Under the pieces are notes generated by a model that was given only the letters and a program-made list of their open reading frames with translations, did no database searches and was not told the origin of the DNA. Shown piece after piece: positions 31,215 to 38,296 of a stretch of DNA of 40,850 nt (positions within the stretch are counted from its first letter, which is position 1; the number at the start of each line of letters is the position of its first letter). A program made the translations under genes and the position numbers. This DNA is from Methanomassiliicoccaceae archaeon (lineage in GTDB: Archaea; Thermoplasmatota; Thermoplasmata; Methanomassiliicoccales; Methanomethylophilaceae), in the NCBI GenBank assembly GCA_016284295.1, contig JAEEOP010000019.1, positions 1 to 40,850 of the forward strand, given 5' to 3'.

Positions 31215-31241
31215 ATTGTGTTCAATTCAATTGAATACAAT
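31215..31241. promoter_or_regulatory. Palindromic operator of the gpx-ohrR operon
   Basis: Two 13-nt arms, ATTGTGTTCAATT and AATTGAATACAAT, flank a single central C and are complementary at 12 of 13 positions. The palindrome lies just downstream of the TATA box, over the expected transcription start and immediately before the ribosome binding site, where a bound MarR-type dimer would block transcription. Confidence 0.8.
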
Positions 31242-31245
31242 TAAA

Positions 31246-31254
31246 GTATATAAT
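31246..31254 (-). promoter_or_regulatory. TATA box of gpx-ohrR
   Basis: The minus strand reads AATTATATACTT, directly next to the operator; transcription is expected near 31222-31226. Confidence 0.6.
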
Positions 31255-31307
31255 TGTGACCAATCGGTCTAATAAAGTTCGAAGAAAGGAAGGTGTTTGG
31301 GTCCGCT

Positions 31308-32105
31308 TCACTGGGAAGCGGGTGCGCCGCTGCCCGGGAGGCGGATTCCAAGCCAGTTCATGAGACAGCACTGGAAGAGGCTGATGTTCCTCACGTTGGA
31401 GTGCACATAGTCCTTCACGAACTTCGTCGCGAAGAGGCCGAGGATCATGATGGCCAGTCCGAGGGCGACGAATATCACGAGCGTCATCCCGTCGGGGCAG
31501 TACTCGTTGTTAGAGCACGCCACGGCCGCTGCGCCGATGATGAACAATCCCGTCGGGATGTTGAGTATGGGGAAGATGATCGATCCGATCCCTATGACCA
31601 GTCCCATGACCGACAGGATCAGCGCCATGATGGCCCCGTCCTCGAAACCGATCCCGAACAGATTGTAGGAGTGGCCGGCGGGTCCGAATCCGATGCCGAA
31701 CAGTGCGATGAGCACCAACGCGAACGCTGCCACGGAGAGGATCATCGAGATCCAGCGGAACTTGATGTTGTTGCCGGGTGCACCGTCGAGGTACTTGGGT
31801 TCGGAGGGCGTCCTCGACCTGTACATCGGGGGCCTCTGGTTCTGATATGGATAGTATGGCGGCGGATATGGAGGATACGGGGGGTACTGCTGGGCAGGAG
31901 GCTGCTGATACTGTTGTTGCTGATACGCAGGCGGCTGCTGGGGCGCCGGGGGTATGTACGCCCTCTCTTCCGGTGCCTTGTACGCGCCTATGCGTGCAAC
32001 TTCGCCGTCGTCCCTGTTGATGGGCACCATGAGTTCCGCTCCGCAGTTGTAGCAGAAGCGGTTGCCCGGCGGATTGCCTGTTCCACATTGTCCGCAGAAT
32101 GTCAT
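31308..32105 (-). CDS. Zinc-ribbon membrane protein with proline/glutamine/tyrosine-rich linker
   Basis: A 265-aa protein in three parts. Residues 1-25 form a zinc ribbon (FCGQCGTGNPPGNRFCYNCG, two CxxC pairs). Residues about 45-95 are a low-complexity linker rich in P, Q and Y, likely disordered. From about 118 there are three or four hydrophobic helices, followed by a C-terminal amphipathic tail ending LPGSGAPASQ. Zinc-ribbon plus membrane proteins of this kind are common in Thermoplasmata but have no known job. The TATA box at about 32133 (TTTTATATTTTC on the minus strand) gives a short leader. Confidence 0.8.
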   Translation of the reverse strand: MTFCGQCGTGNPPGNRFCYNCGAELMVPINRDDGEVARIGAYKAPEERAYIPPAPQQPPAYQQQQYQQPPAQQYPPYPPYPPPYYPYQNQRPPMYRSRTPSEPKYLDGAPGNNIKFRWISMILSVAAFALVLIALFGIGFGPAGHSYNLFGIGFEDGAIMALILSVMGLVIGIGSIIFPILNIPTGLFIIGAAAVACSNNEYCPDGMTLVIFVALGLAIMILGLFATKFVKDYVHSNVRNISLFQCCLMNWLGIRLPGSGAPASQ

Positions 32106-32132
32106 CTTATCTTCGATTCGAGCATAGGATGA

Positions 32133-32142
32133 AAATATAAAA
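32133..32142 (-). promoter_or_regulatory. TATA box of the zinc-ribbon membrane protein gene
   Basis: The minus strand reads GTTTTATATTTT about 30 nt before the ATG at 32105. Confidence 0.5.
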
Positions 32143-32173
32143 CCGTATTCAGAACTGGATTCGAGAACGAGGA

Positions 32174-32251
32174 TGGTAGCGAGGAGTCGATTTGAACGAC
32201 CGATCTCCGGGTTATGAGCCCGACGGGATATCCTGGCTACCCCACCTCGCT
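32174..32251 (-). tRNA. Initiator tRNA-Met (anticodon CAT), CCA encoded
   Basis: The minus strand folds with acceptor AGCGAGG/CCTCGCT, starting with the A1-U72 pair seen in archaeal and eukaryotic initiators. The anticodon stem carries the initiator hallmark of three consecutive G-C pairs (GGG-CTCATAA-CCC), and the T arm is GTCGTTCAAATCGAC. Discriminator A is followed by encoded CCA, unlike the tRNA-Pro at the start of the window. Confidence 0.93.
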
Positions 32252-32258
32252 ATAAATG

Positions 32259-32282
32259 ACCCTAAGAGGGTATAATATAAAA
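32259..32282 (-). promoter_or_regulatory. Promoter of initiator tRNA with a small palindrome
   Basis: The TATA-like run TTTTATATTATA (minus strand, 32271-32282) lies about 25 nt before the tRNA 5' end. Between them is the perfect palindrome ACCCT-AAG-AGGGT (32259-32271). Confidence 0.5.
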
Positions 32283-32296
32283 CGTTTACTGGATGC

Positions 32297-32629
32297 TCAA
32301 AAGAACTTCTTCAGGAACATCAGGTCGTCGATCTTTCCCTTGATCTGGACCTTCTTCAGCACGAACGCCCTCATCGGCCTAAGCGTGCCGTCGATGAGCC
32401 CCTGCAGGTTCTCGGGAGTGGTGGTCAGGGTGACATCTGCCTCGGGAAGCAGCATGGGAACGAAATCGTAGATCTGTGCATCCTTGAGCTTCATGGAGTA
32501 CATCTCGGAGCCCAGATCGATGTTGATGGTCTTCTCGAGGGGTTCGACCTCCTTCCTTACCTCGGGGTCCTTCTCCATCTTCCTGTGGAATTTGTCTATA
32601 AGCTCCTGAATCTGTGGTTGCATACTCAT
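32297..32629 (-). CDS. SCP2 sterol-carrier-like domain protein
   Basis: A 110-aa single-domain protein of the SCP2 type: N-terminal helix with FHRKMEKDPEVR, a strand TINIDLGSEMYSMKLKDAQI, then ADVTLTTTPENLQGLIDGTLRPMRAFVLKKVQIKGKIDDLM, the classic SCP2 ending in which a hydrophobic pocket binds lipid-like molecules. Its ligand in archaea is unknown. The start ATG at 32629 has GGTGATG upstream inside the end of rnhB, and the genes are 7 nt apart, so they form an operon. Confidence 0.87.
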   Translation of the reverse strand: MSMQPQIQELIDKFHRKMEKDPEVRKEVEPLEKTINIDLGSEMYSMKLKDAQIYDFVPMLLPEADVTLTTTPENLQGLIDGTLRPMRAFVLKKVQIKGKIDDLMFLKKFF

Positions 32630-32636
32630 TTTCTCA

Positions 32637-33281
32637 TCACCAATCATCGAGTTTTGTGATCTTCCTCTTGGATAGCATATCCCTGACGGGTTCCCAGGAT
32701 GTGCGGACATGGGGCGGGGCTGTGCCTTTCTCGGAGATCCAATCCCTTATGAAGTCCATGGTGTAGTGGTCGCTGGGATACCCACTTCCCACGTTCGTCC
32801 CGAACTCCTTCCTGATGTCCTCCATCATCCTGTCCCTGGTGACCTTCGCCACGATGGATGCTGCAGATACAACAAGGTACGTATCATCGGCTTTATGCTT
32901 TGCGATTATTTCTGCGGTATTTTTGACCTTTGCACCCAGACGGACCGAGAAGGATTCTTCGTTGATGTCCGGGCAGTCCGCATAGATCCTCTCCGATCCC
33001 CACCTGGTGGTGCCCTCGGCGAACATGTTGAGCTCTATCTCGTTGAGGGATATGCTCTTCCTCTGCTCGTCGATCCCCTCGGCCGAGGCAATCACGGTGC
33101 ACCAGCGGTCGACCGAATCCACGATCTCATCGTACATCCTCTCGCGCATCTTCGGGGTGAGCTTCTTGGAATCCTTCACTCCTATCTCTGACAGGCGGTC
33201 GTCGGATCCGACATAGACCACACCGACCACCAACGGGCCCATCACGGACCCTCTTCCAGCCTCGTCCACCCCGCAGTACAT
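32637..33281 (-). CDS. rnhB: Ribonuclease HII
   Basis: Cleaves RNA of RNA-DNA hybrids and single ribonucleotides in DNA. The N-terminal catalytic motif GVDEAGRGSVMGP supplies Asp6 and Glu7, a further acidic site is in IYADCPDI, and the DTYLVVSAASIVAKVTRD segment follows. 214 aa, without extra domains. It is divergent from mptA and followed by the SCP2 gene. Confidence 0.95.
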   Translation of the reverse strand: MYCGVDEAGRGSVMGPLVVGVVYVGSDDRLSEIGVKDSKKLTPKMRERMYDEIVDSVDRWCTVIASAEGIDEQRKSISLNEIELNMFAEGTTRWGSERIYADCPDINEESFSVRLGAKVKNTAEIIAKHKADDTYLVVSAASIVAKVTRDRMMEDIRKEFGTNVGSGYPSDHYTMDFIRDWISEKGTAPPHVRTSWEPVRDMLSKRKITKLDDW

Positions 33282-33314
33282 GCTTCGTAACCACCAAGGT
33301 TGTAGGCATACACC

Positions 33315-33324
33315 TTTTTATTTA
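33315..33324. promoter_or_regulatory. Shared T/A-rich promoter element of mptA and rnhB
   Basis: TTTTTATTTA lies about 25 nt before the mptA ATG; its complement TAAATAAAAA lies about 36 nt before the rnhB ATG. The 62-nt gap leaves room for little else. Confidence 0.45.
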
Positions 33325-33343
33325 GTTTGTTGATTGACGCCCG

Positions 33344-34228
33344 ATGACGCTCAAATGTGACCTTCAGTATGGAAAGGGCGATGCTGAATTCAAGCTCACC
33401 CGTGTCGGAGTCAAAGGCGTGCGCAAGCCCATCGTCGTCCAGAGGGACGGCATCAACGGCACCCTGAACCATGTGCTCAACTGCACAATCGACATCTATG
33501 TGGACCTTCCCGGAGACCAGAAGGGATCCCACATGTCCCGTAACGTGGAGGTACTCAACGAGATCGTGGAGGAATCGGTCCAGAAGCCGATAACCGCGAT
33601 CGAGGATGTGGCGGCGGAGATATGCAGGAAACTTCTCGTCCACCACGAATACGCCCAGGTCGGAGAGGTCAGCATCGAGGCAGAGTACTTCCGTGCATCG
33701 AAGACGCCTCTTGGAAAGGACACATTCGAGGCATACACCCTCCTGTCCGGAGGGCACATCGAGCGCAACGGAGAGCTCACCAAGATGGTCGGAGTGGAGG
33801 TCATCGGTATGACGGCATGCCCCTGCGGACAGCAGACGGTCACTGAGATGCTTAACATCCAGAGCATGCATCCTGTCATGACGCACAACCAGAGGAACGT
33901 GTGCACCCTCATGGTGTACCTGCCCGAGGATATCACGGTCGAGGCCGACGATCTCATCGATATCGTGGAGGCATCATTCTCGTCCCCCACGTTCGAGCTC
34001 CTCAAGAGGCCGGACGAGGGACAGGTCATCATCAATGCCCACTACCACACTAAGTTCGTGGAGGATGTGGTCAGGAGCGTTCTCGAGAACTTCGTCAAGA
34101 AGTTCCCCGATCTCCCCGACGAGGTCTACGTGGATGTCGTGAGCGATTCAGAGGAGTCGATCCACAAGCATGATGCTTTCGCCGAGAGGGAGGCAACCCT
34201 CGGAGAGCTCCGCGCAGAGAACCAGTGA
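33344..34228 (+). CDS. mptA: GTP cyclohydrolase MptA (FolE2 family, tetrahydromethanopterin synthesis)
   Basis: Opens the GTP ring to make 7,8-dihydro-D-neopterin 2',3'-cyclic phosphate, the first step towards tetrahydromethanopterin, the C1 carrier of methanogens. Family motifs: LPGDQKGSHMSRNVEVLNE, the ITAIEDVA segment, the metal-site cysteine in MTACPCGQQTVTEM, and QRNVCTLMVYLP with a metal-site-like stretch before it. 294 aa. The start ATG is about 25 nt after the TATA-like element (leaderless). Confidence 0.94.
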   Translation: MTLKCDLQYGKGDAEFKLTRVGVKGVRKPIVVQRDGINGTLNHVLNCTIDIYVDLPGDQKGSHMSRNVEVLNEIVEESVQKPITAIEDVAAEICRKLLVHHEYAQVGEVSIEAEYFRASKTPLGKDTFEAYTLLSGGHIERNGELTKMVGVEVIGMTACPCGQQTVTEMLNIQSMHPVMTHNQRNVCTLMVYLPEDITVEADDLIDIVEASFSSPTFELLKRPDEGQVIINAHYHTKFVEDVVRSVLENFVKKFPDLPDEVYVDVVSDSEESIHKHDAFAEREATLGELRAENQ

Positions 34229-34288
34229 CACCAGTGATTCTCAGTCTTCTCAATGGCTCCAGCGGAGCGTATAGAGGTCGGATGACGG

Positions 34289-34315
34289 CCGGACATACCA
34301 TTGGCGAATGTCCGG
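34289..34315. terminator. Inverted repeat between convergent mptA and TPD genes
   Basis: CCGGACAT (34289-34296) and ATGTCCGG (34308-34315) form an 8-bp perfect stem with an 11-nt loop in the 141-nt gap between convergent genes. Without a T-tract it is only a probable bidirectional 3'-end element. Confidence 0.45.
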
Positions 34316-34369
34316 ACCATCCGTTCCTGTATTCAATAGAATATCATAAGTTGGAGGGGAATGGAAGGA

Positions 34370-35140
34370 TCACTCCTGATCCTCCACATAATCCTCCAGT
34401 TTCACGTCGAGGACGGATATGTCCGAGACATAGATGTCCTTGGGACACTCTAGGTCGTCCAGGCATCCTACCCAGTAGACGACGAGCCCGGGTCCGAAGA
34501 GCTCGGTGTAGGGGATGAGCTGCTTGCGGGAGTTGTACTTGAACTCGGTGTTGTCGCCGAAGGAAGCCTTGCTCTCGACCCAGCAGATCTTGTGTCCCTT
34601 GTACACCACAGGCTTGTCCAGGAGGCAGTCGGGGGTCTTCGTGAACTCGGTGTCGCGCAGGTCGTTCTCTGTGCGGTACGTTATTCCCTGCCCGTCCAGC
34701 CACTCGTGGGTGAGGTTCTCTCCCCAGATCCCCCTCTCCTTCTGCCTCTGGTTGGCCTCGGGGGAGTAGACAATGTCCTCCTCCACGGCCTCGCGGACCT
34801 CCTCGGCCACCTCGGGGCTCTCCAGCGAATCGGGGTCGTTGACCGCCGCCCAGAACTCCTTCTTGGGAGTCCCGTCCTCGGTGAATATCAGCATCGCCGT
34901 GAGGATGGGCGGGAAGCGGTACTTGTCGGCGAGCTGAAGGATGGTCTTTCCCTTGCGCCATTCCTTCAGCATCCTGGGGGCGTTCTGCTTCACGATGTAG
35001 AACTTCTTCTTCACTTCCCTGCTGGTCTTCTGCGTGTACAGGGTGTCGAGCAGCCTGTCGTCGTAGCGTCCCTTATGCTTCTCGAGGTCAGACGGCCTGC
35101 GGAGACTGTTGTACAATTCCTTGTACTCGAGATAGTCCAC
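34370..35140 (-). CDS. TPD-domain protein (archaeal CDIN1/C15orf41 homologue), predicted PD-(D/E)xK nuclease
   Basis: A 256-aa protein with an N-terminal helical/HTH-like part (about residues 1-100, with TILQLADKYRFPPILTAMLIF) and a C-terminal nuclease-like domain. The latter holds the family name motif TPD (KTPDCLLDKPV) followed by WVESKASFGD, which together form a PD-(D/E)xK-type site (Asp, Glu, Lys), and an earlier Glu in the RGIWGENLTHEWL helix. Eukaryotic CDIN1 is linked to congenital dyserythropoietic anaemia; the archaeal function is unknown. The start is a GTG at 35140, 4 nt after the stop of the flavoprotein gene. Confidence 0.8.
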   Translation of the reverse strand: MDYLEYKELYNSLRRPSDLEKHKGRYDDRLLDTLYTQKTSREVKKKFYIVKQNAPRMLKEWRKGKTILQLADKYRFPPILTAMLIFTEDGTPKKEFWAAVNDPDSLESPEVAEEVREAVEEDIVYSPEANQRQKERGIWGENLTHEWLDGQGITYRTENDLRDTEFTKTPDCLLDKPVVYKGHKICWVESKASFGDNTEFKYNSRKQLIPYTELFGPGLVVYWVGCLDDLECPKDIYVSDISVLDVKLEDYVEDQE

Positions 35141-35144
35141 AGTA

Positions 35145-36494
35145 TCACTCGAGGTTCCTGCACAGGTCCTCGACGGCGGATATGACGACGTCCTTGACCA
35201 TGGATGTTGGGGGACAGTAGGCGTTCTCAGAGCGCACCAGGAAGTCCTCCGCGGTCATGCCGTTGATGGCAGCGGCGGTAAGCCAGTCTATGCGTCCTGT
35301 AGCCTCCTCTCCTGCGATTATCTGTCCGCCGATGATCCTGTGGGATGTCTTGTCGGCGAGCACCTTGACTATGAGCTTCTTCCCACCGGGGTGGTACCTG
35401 GCGCGGGTCAGGCCCTCGGCCTTGCCCTCCACGACATCGACGCCGTACCAGGATGCGAGTCCCTTCGAGAGTCCGGTACCGGAGATCTGGAGGTCCCCGA
35501 TCTGGCTGACCCACGGGCTTGCCACGGGTCCGAACAGCCTCTTCTTGGCGGATACCGCATTGAATCCCGCGATTGTTCCCTGCTTCACGGCGGTGGATCC
35601 GAGCTGACTCATGGTCGCTCCGCTCATGATGGCGGATTCGCACTGCACGAGGTCCCCGGCGAGATAGATGTCCGGGACGAGCCTTCCCCTCTTGTAGGGC
35701 TGCAGGGTGGGTGCGACGATGGCCGCTCCGAGCTGGCCGACATCGAATCCCAATGCCTTGGGGATGTCGAGGTTGGCGCGCACACCGGTGGCGAAGATCA
35801 TGACGTCGCAGGGGTACTCCTGTCCCGCCGCGCACACTGCGCTGACCTCCCCGTCGCCCTTGACCGCCTGGATCGGGGCCTTCATGATGAACCTGACGCC
35901 CATATCCTCGAGGTGCTTCTGCATGATGTCCGCCATGTCCTTGTCCGCTATGCGGGGGATGACCTGGTCCATCATCTCGATGACGGTGACGTCCTTGCCC
36001 ATGTTCCTGAACGATACGGCGAGCTCGAGTCCGATGACTCCCGCACCGCCGATGACGATGTGCTTGGCGTCCTTGGAAGCTTCCTGGATGTCCTTTCCGC
36101 CCCTGATGGTCCTGACCACGAAGACGTTCTTCAGGTCCGTCCCCTCGATCGGGGGGATAAACACCTTCCCGCCTGTGGCGATGATCAATGAGTCGTATGT
36201 GTATGCTTTTCCGTCAGCCGTGACGGTCTTGGAAGCATCATCCACGGATTCGACAGTCGTCTTGGTGTAGACCTTGATGCCGCGCTCCTTCTCGTAGTAC
36301 TCAGGAGTGTGCATGACGATGTCGGTCCATTTGCTCTTCCCCTCGATACCCCATGGGATGGCGCAGGGGGAATATGCGATGTCCTCGTCCTGTGTGAACA
36401 CTGTGACCTCGCAAGTCGGGTCTGCCGACTTAGCGGTGGAGGCTGCGGTCATTCCCGCGGCCCCGGAACCGATAACGATTACTTTCTTAGCCAT
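35145..36494 (-). CDS. CoA-disulfide reductase / NADH oxidase family flavoprotein
   Basis: A 449-aa FAD- and NAD(P)H-binding enzyme. FAD site VIGSGAAGMTAASTA at the N-terminus, NAD site VIGGAGVIGLELAVSFRNMGKDVTVIE in the middle, the second FAD motif IYLAGDL, and a C-terminal dimerisation domain ending ENAYCPPTSMVKDVVISAVEDL. The single redox Cys in SPCAIPW is the arrangement of CoA-disulfide reductases and NADH oxidases/persulfide reductases, not of two-cysteine glutathione reductases. Probable role: thiol or peroxide/oxygen defence. The ATG at 36494 follows GGAG at 8 nt. The TPD gene is downstream in the same operon. Confidence 0.88.
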   Translation of the reverse strand: MAKKVIVIGSGAAGMTAASTAKSADPTCEVTVFTQDEDIAYSPCAIPWGIEGKSKWTDIVMHTPEYYEKERGIKVYTKTTVESVDDASKTVTADGKAYTYDSLIIATGGKVFIPPIEGTDLKNVFVVRTIRGGKDIQEASKDAKHIVIGGAGVIGLELAVSFRNMGKDVTVIEMMDQVIPRIADKDMADIMQKHLEDMGVRFIMKAPIQAVKGDGEVSAVCAAGQEYPCDVMIFATGVRANLDIPKALGFDVGQLGAAIVAPTLQPYKRGRLVPDIYLAGDLVQCESAIMSGATMSQLGSTAVKQGTIAGFNAVSAKKRLFGPVASPWVSQIGDLQISGTGLSKGLASWYGVDVVEGKAEGLTRARYHPGGKKLIVKVLADKTSHRIIGGQIIAGEEATGRIDWLTAAAINGMTAEDFLVRSENAYCPPTSMVKDVVISAVEDLCRNLE

Positions 36495-36715
36495 GTGGCT
36501 TTCTCCAGCCACTACATAGGATTCCCCTTAAAAGTATTATCCAGGGGACGAAGTTGCACAAAGATGTTCAATTCGGATGTCTGGCACATCCGTCAGCACG
36601 TGCCATTGAGGGCAGGATGTCCTTTCGTGGTGTCAAGCAGGGGTGGATGTGTCGCATCAAGTCTTCCATGTAAAGGTTATATTCGGAGGTCACATATCGA
36701 AAACTAGGTACCCAG

Positions 36716-37708
36716 ATGAAAGACAAAAGATTCCCTTCGGAATTGGAGGCCCTTTGGAAAGAGGACGATATGGCCGACGGTGCCAAGTGCAAGGCCATGG
36801 TCATGATCATGCGCACCAACGGCTGCTGCTGGGTCAAGCACGGCGGCTGCACGATGTGCGGGTACAGGGAAGCATCCCTGATGAACGTGACCCCTGACGA
36901 CCTGCAGAAGCAGCTCGACCAGGCGCTCTCGAGGTACAAGGACGAACCCTTCGTCAAGATGTACACCTCAGGCAGCTTCCTCGATGACAACGAGGTCCCG
37001 CCCGCCGTGAGGGAGGTCTACTTCGATGCCTTCAAGGGATGCAAGCGTCTCCTCTTCGAGAGCCGTCCCGAGTTCATCACGTCGGACGTAGTTGGCAGCC
37101 TGCCGAAGAACGTCACAGTCGCTTTGGGTCTCGAGAGCTCCGACCCGGAGGTCCTGAGGACGTCGGTGCACAAGGGATTCACCCCTGAGGACATCCGCAG
37201 GGCAGGGGAGCTCCTGAAGGATAACGGTCTGGGAGTGAGGACATACCTTCTGTTGAAGCCTCCGTTCATGACGGAGGATATGGCGATAGAGGATGCGGTG
37301 AGGTCGGCGAGGTTCGCTGATCCGTTCTCCGATGAGATTTCGATCAACCCCCTCAACGTCCAAAGGGCGACCTATGTGGAGCGCCTGTGGAAGAGAGGGG
37401 AGTTCAGATCCCCATGGATCTGGTCCCTCATCGAGGTGTTCAGGCAGCTGTCGGGCACGGTGGATGCCCGCCTGATGTCCTCGCCTTCGGGAGGAGGGGC
37501 CATGAGAGGGGTGCACAACTGCGGCCAATGCGACCAGCGCGCGCTGGAGGCGATCGAGAGGTTCTGCTACTCGCAGAACATCGACGACCTCGACGTCAAG
37601 TGCGATTGCATCCCCAAGTGGGAGGCCTATAGGAAGTCCGAGGCCATGCTCGGATCGCCGTCTGATCTCGAGAGGGATTTCGAAAACGAATTGGTTCTGA
37701 GGATGTGA
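36716..37708 (+). CDS. Archaeosine biosynthesis radical SAM protein (RaSEA-like)
   Basis: A 330-aa radical SAM enzyme. The cluster-binding region is NGCCWVKHGGCTMCGYREAS, and the body contains MYTSGSFLDDNEVPP, LLFESRPEFI, ALGLESSDPEVLRTSVHKGF and a C-terminal cysteine group (HNCGQCDQ and VKCDCIPKWEAY). These fit the family that works with ArcS to turn preQ0-lysine tRNA into archaeosine at position 15. ArcS itself is not in the window. Followed 6 nt later by a small conserved gene. A TATA-like TTATATT lies about 36 nt upstream of the ATG. Confidence 0.88.
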   Translation: MKDKRFPSELEALWKEDDMADGAKCKAMVMIMRTNGCCWVKHGGCTMCGYREASLMNVTPDDLQKQLDQALSRYKDEPFVKMYTSGSFLDDNEVPPAVREVYFDAFKGCKRLLFESRPEFITSDVVGSLPKNVTVALGLESSDPEVLRTSVHKGFTPEDIRRAGELLKDNGLGVRTYLLLKPPFMTEDMAIEDAVRSARFADPFSDEISINPLNVQRATYVERLWKRGEFRSPWIWSLIEVFRQLSGTVDARLMSSPSGGGAMRGVHNCGQCDQRALEAIERFCYSQNIDDLDVKCDCIPKWEAYRKSEAMLGSPSDLERDFENELVLRM

Positions 37709-37714
37709 TTATGG

Positions 37715-38044
37715 ATGGATTACGACATTAAGAAAGGCTGGTTCAAGAACATCGAAGGAGATGCTCTGGCACAGTTGATGGAAAGCATATTCGGCAACGT
37801 CAGGAAGGACGGCGACAAGCTGGTCTCCTCCTACGGTGTCATGGAGACGATCGAGGTCACCGTGCTCGGCAAGGACAAGATGGACATCACGACCACCAAC
37901 ATCCCCGACGCGAACAAGGCCTCCGACGACACAATCCTCGACAGCAAGAAGAAGCTCAACGAGTTCGCGGAGAAGGCCACCGGATTCAACGCCAAGGCCC
38001 GTATGAAGAGGGCCCAGAAGAAGGCCAAGGAAGGCGACCTCTGA
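37715..38044 (+). CDS. Small conserved protein (possibly DUF5611)
   Basis: A 109-aa soluble, lysine-rich protein with an alpha/beta N-terminal half (MDYDIKKGWFKNIEGDALAQLMESIFGNV), two or three strands (KLVSSYGVMETIEVTVLGKDKMDITTTN) and a helical basic tail (KKLNEFAEKATGFNAKARMKRAQKKAKEG) that could bind nucleic acid. I recall similar Thermoplasmata proteins labelled DUF5611 but cannot confirm it. It begins 6 nt after the archaeosine enzyme, so a tRNA-related role is conceivable. Stop is TGA. Confidence 0.72.
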   Translation: MDYDIKKGWFKNIEGDALAQLMESIFGNVRKDGDKLVSSYGVMETIEVTVLGKDKMDITTTNIPDANKASDDTILDSKKKLNEFAEKATGFNAKARMKRAQKKAKEGDL

Positions 38045-38054
38045 AACCCCAATC

Positions 38055-38296
38055 GCCCTCCCGTCCTTATTATAGAACGCGCGAGGGCTATCTTTAAATA
38101 CAACCTATCTATACGATTTTTTGGATTGGACATAATAGTGTCTGACCAGACGCACCGGGCAATGCTGTTGCAACCCACGTCTGCTCCGTATGCAAATGCT
38201 TCTGGGAGCGAATATGGCGTCACGGTCGGAACATTAAGACGTTCGTCTGATAAAGCGCGAGGTTAGCGAAGAGACCCTCGCAGGTATGTGTAAAAT
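38055..38296 (+). promoter_or_regulatory. Promoter and long leader of the uL3-uL4-uL23-uL2 operon
   Basis: The stretch holds an inverted repeat GCCCTC/GAGGGC (38055-38060, 38083-38088) that may end the preceding transcript, a TATA box TCTTTAAATA (38091-38100), a second TATA-like CATAATAG (38131-38138), and a hairpin GCGAGG/CCTCGC (38257-38262, 38276-38281) ending 15 nt before the uL3 start. Transcription from the first TATA box would give a leader of about 170 nt, unusual beside the leaderless genes in this window. A 34-codon ORF (38162-38266) lies inside it. Confidence 0.5.
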
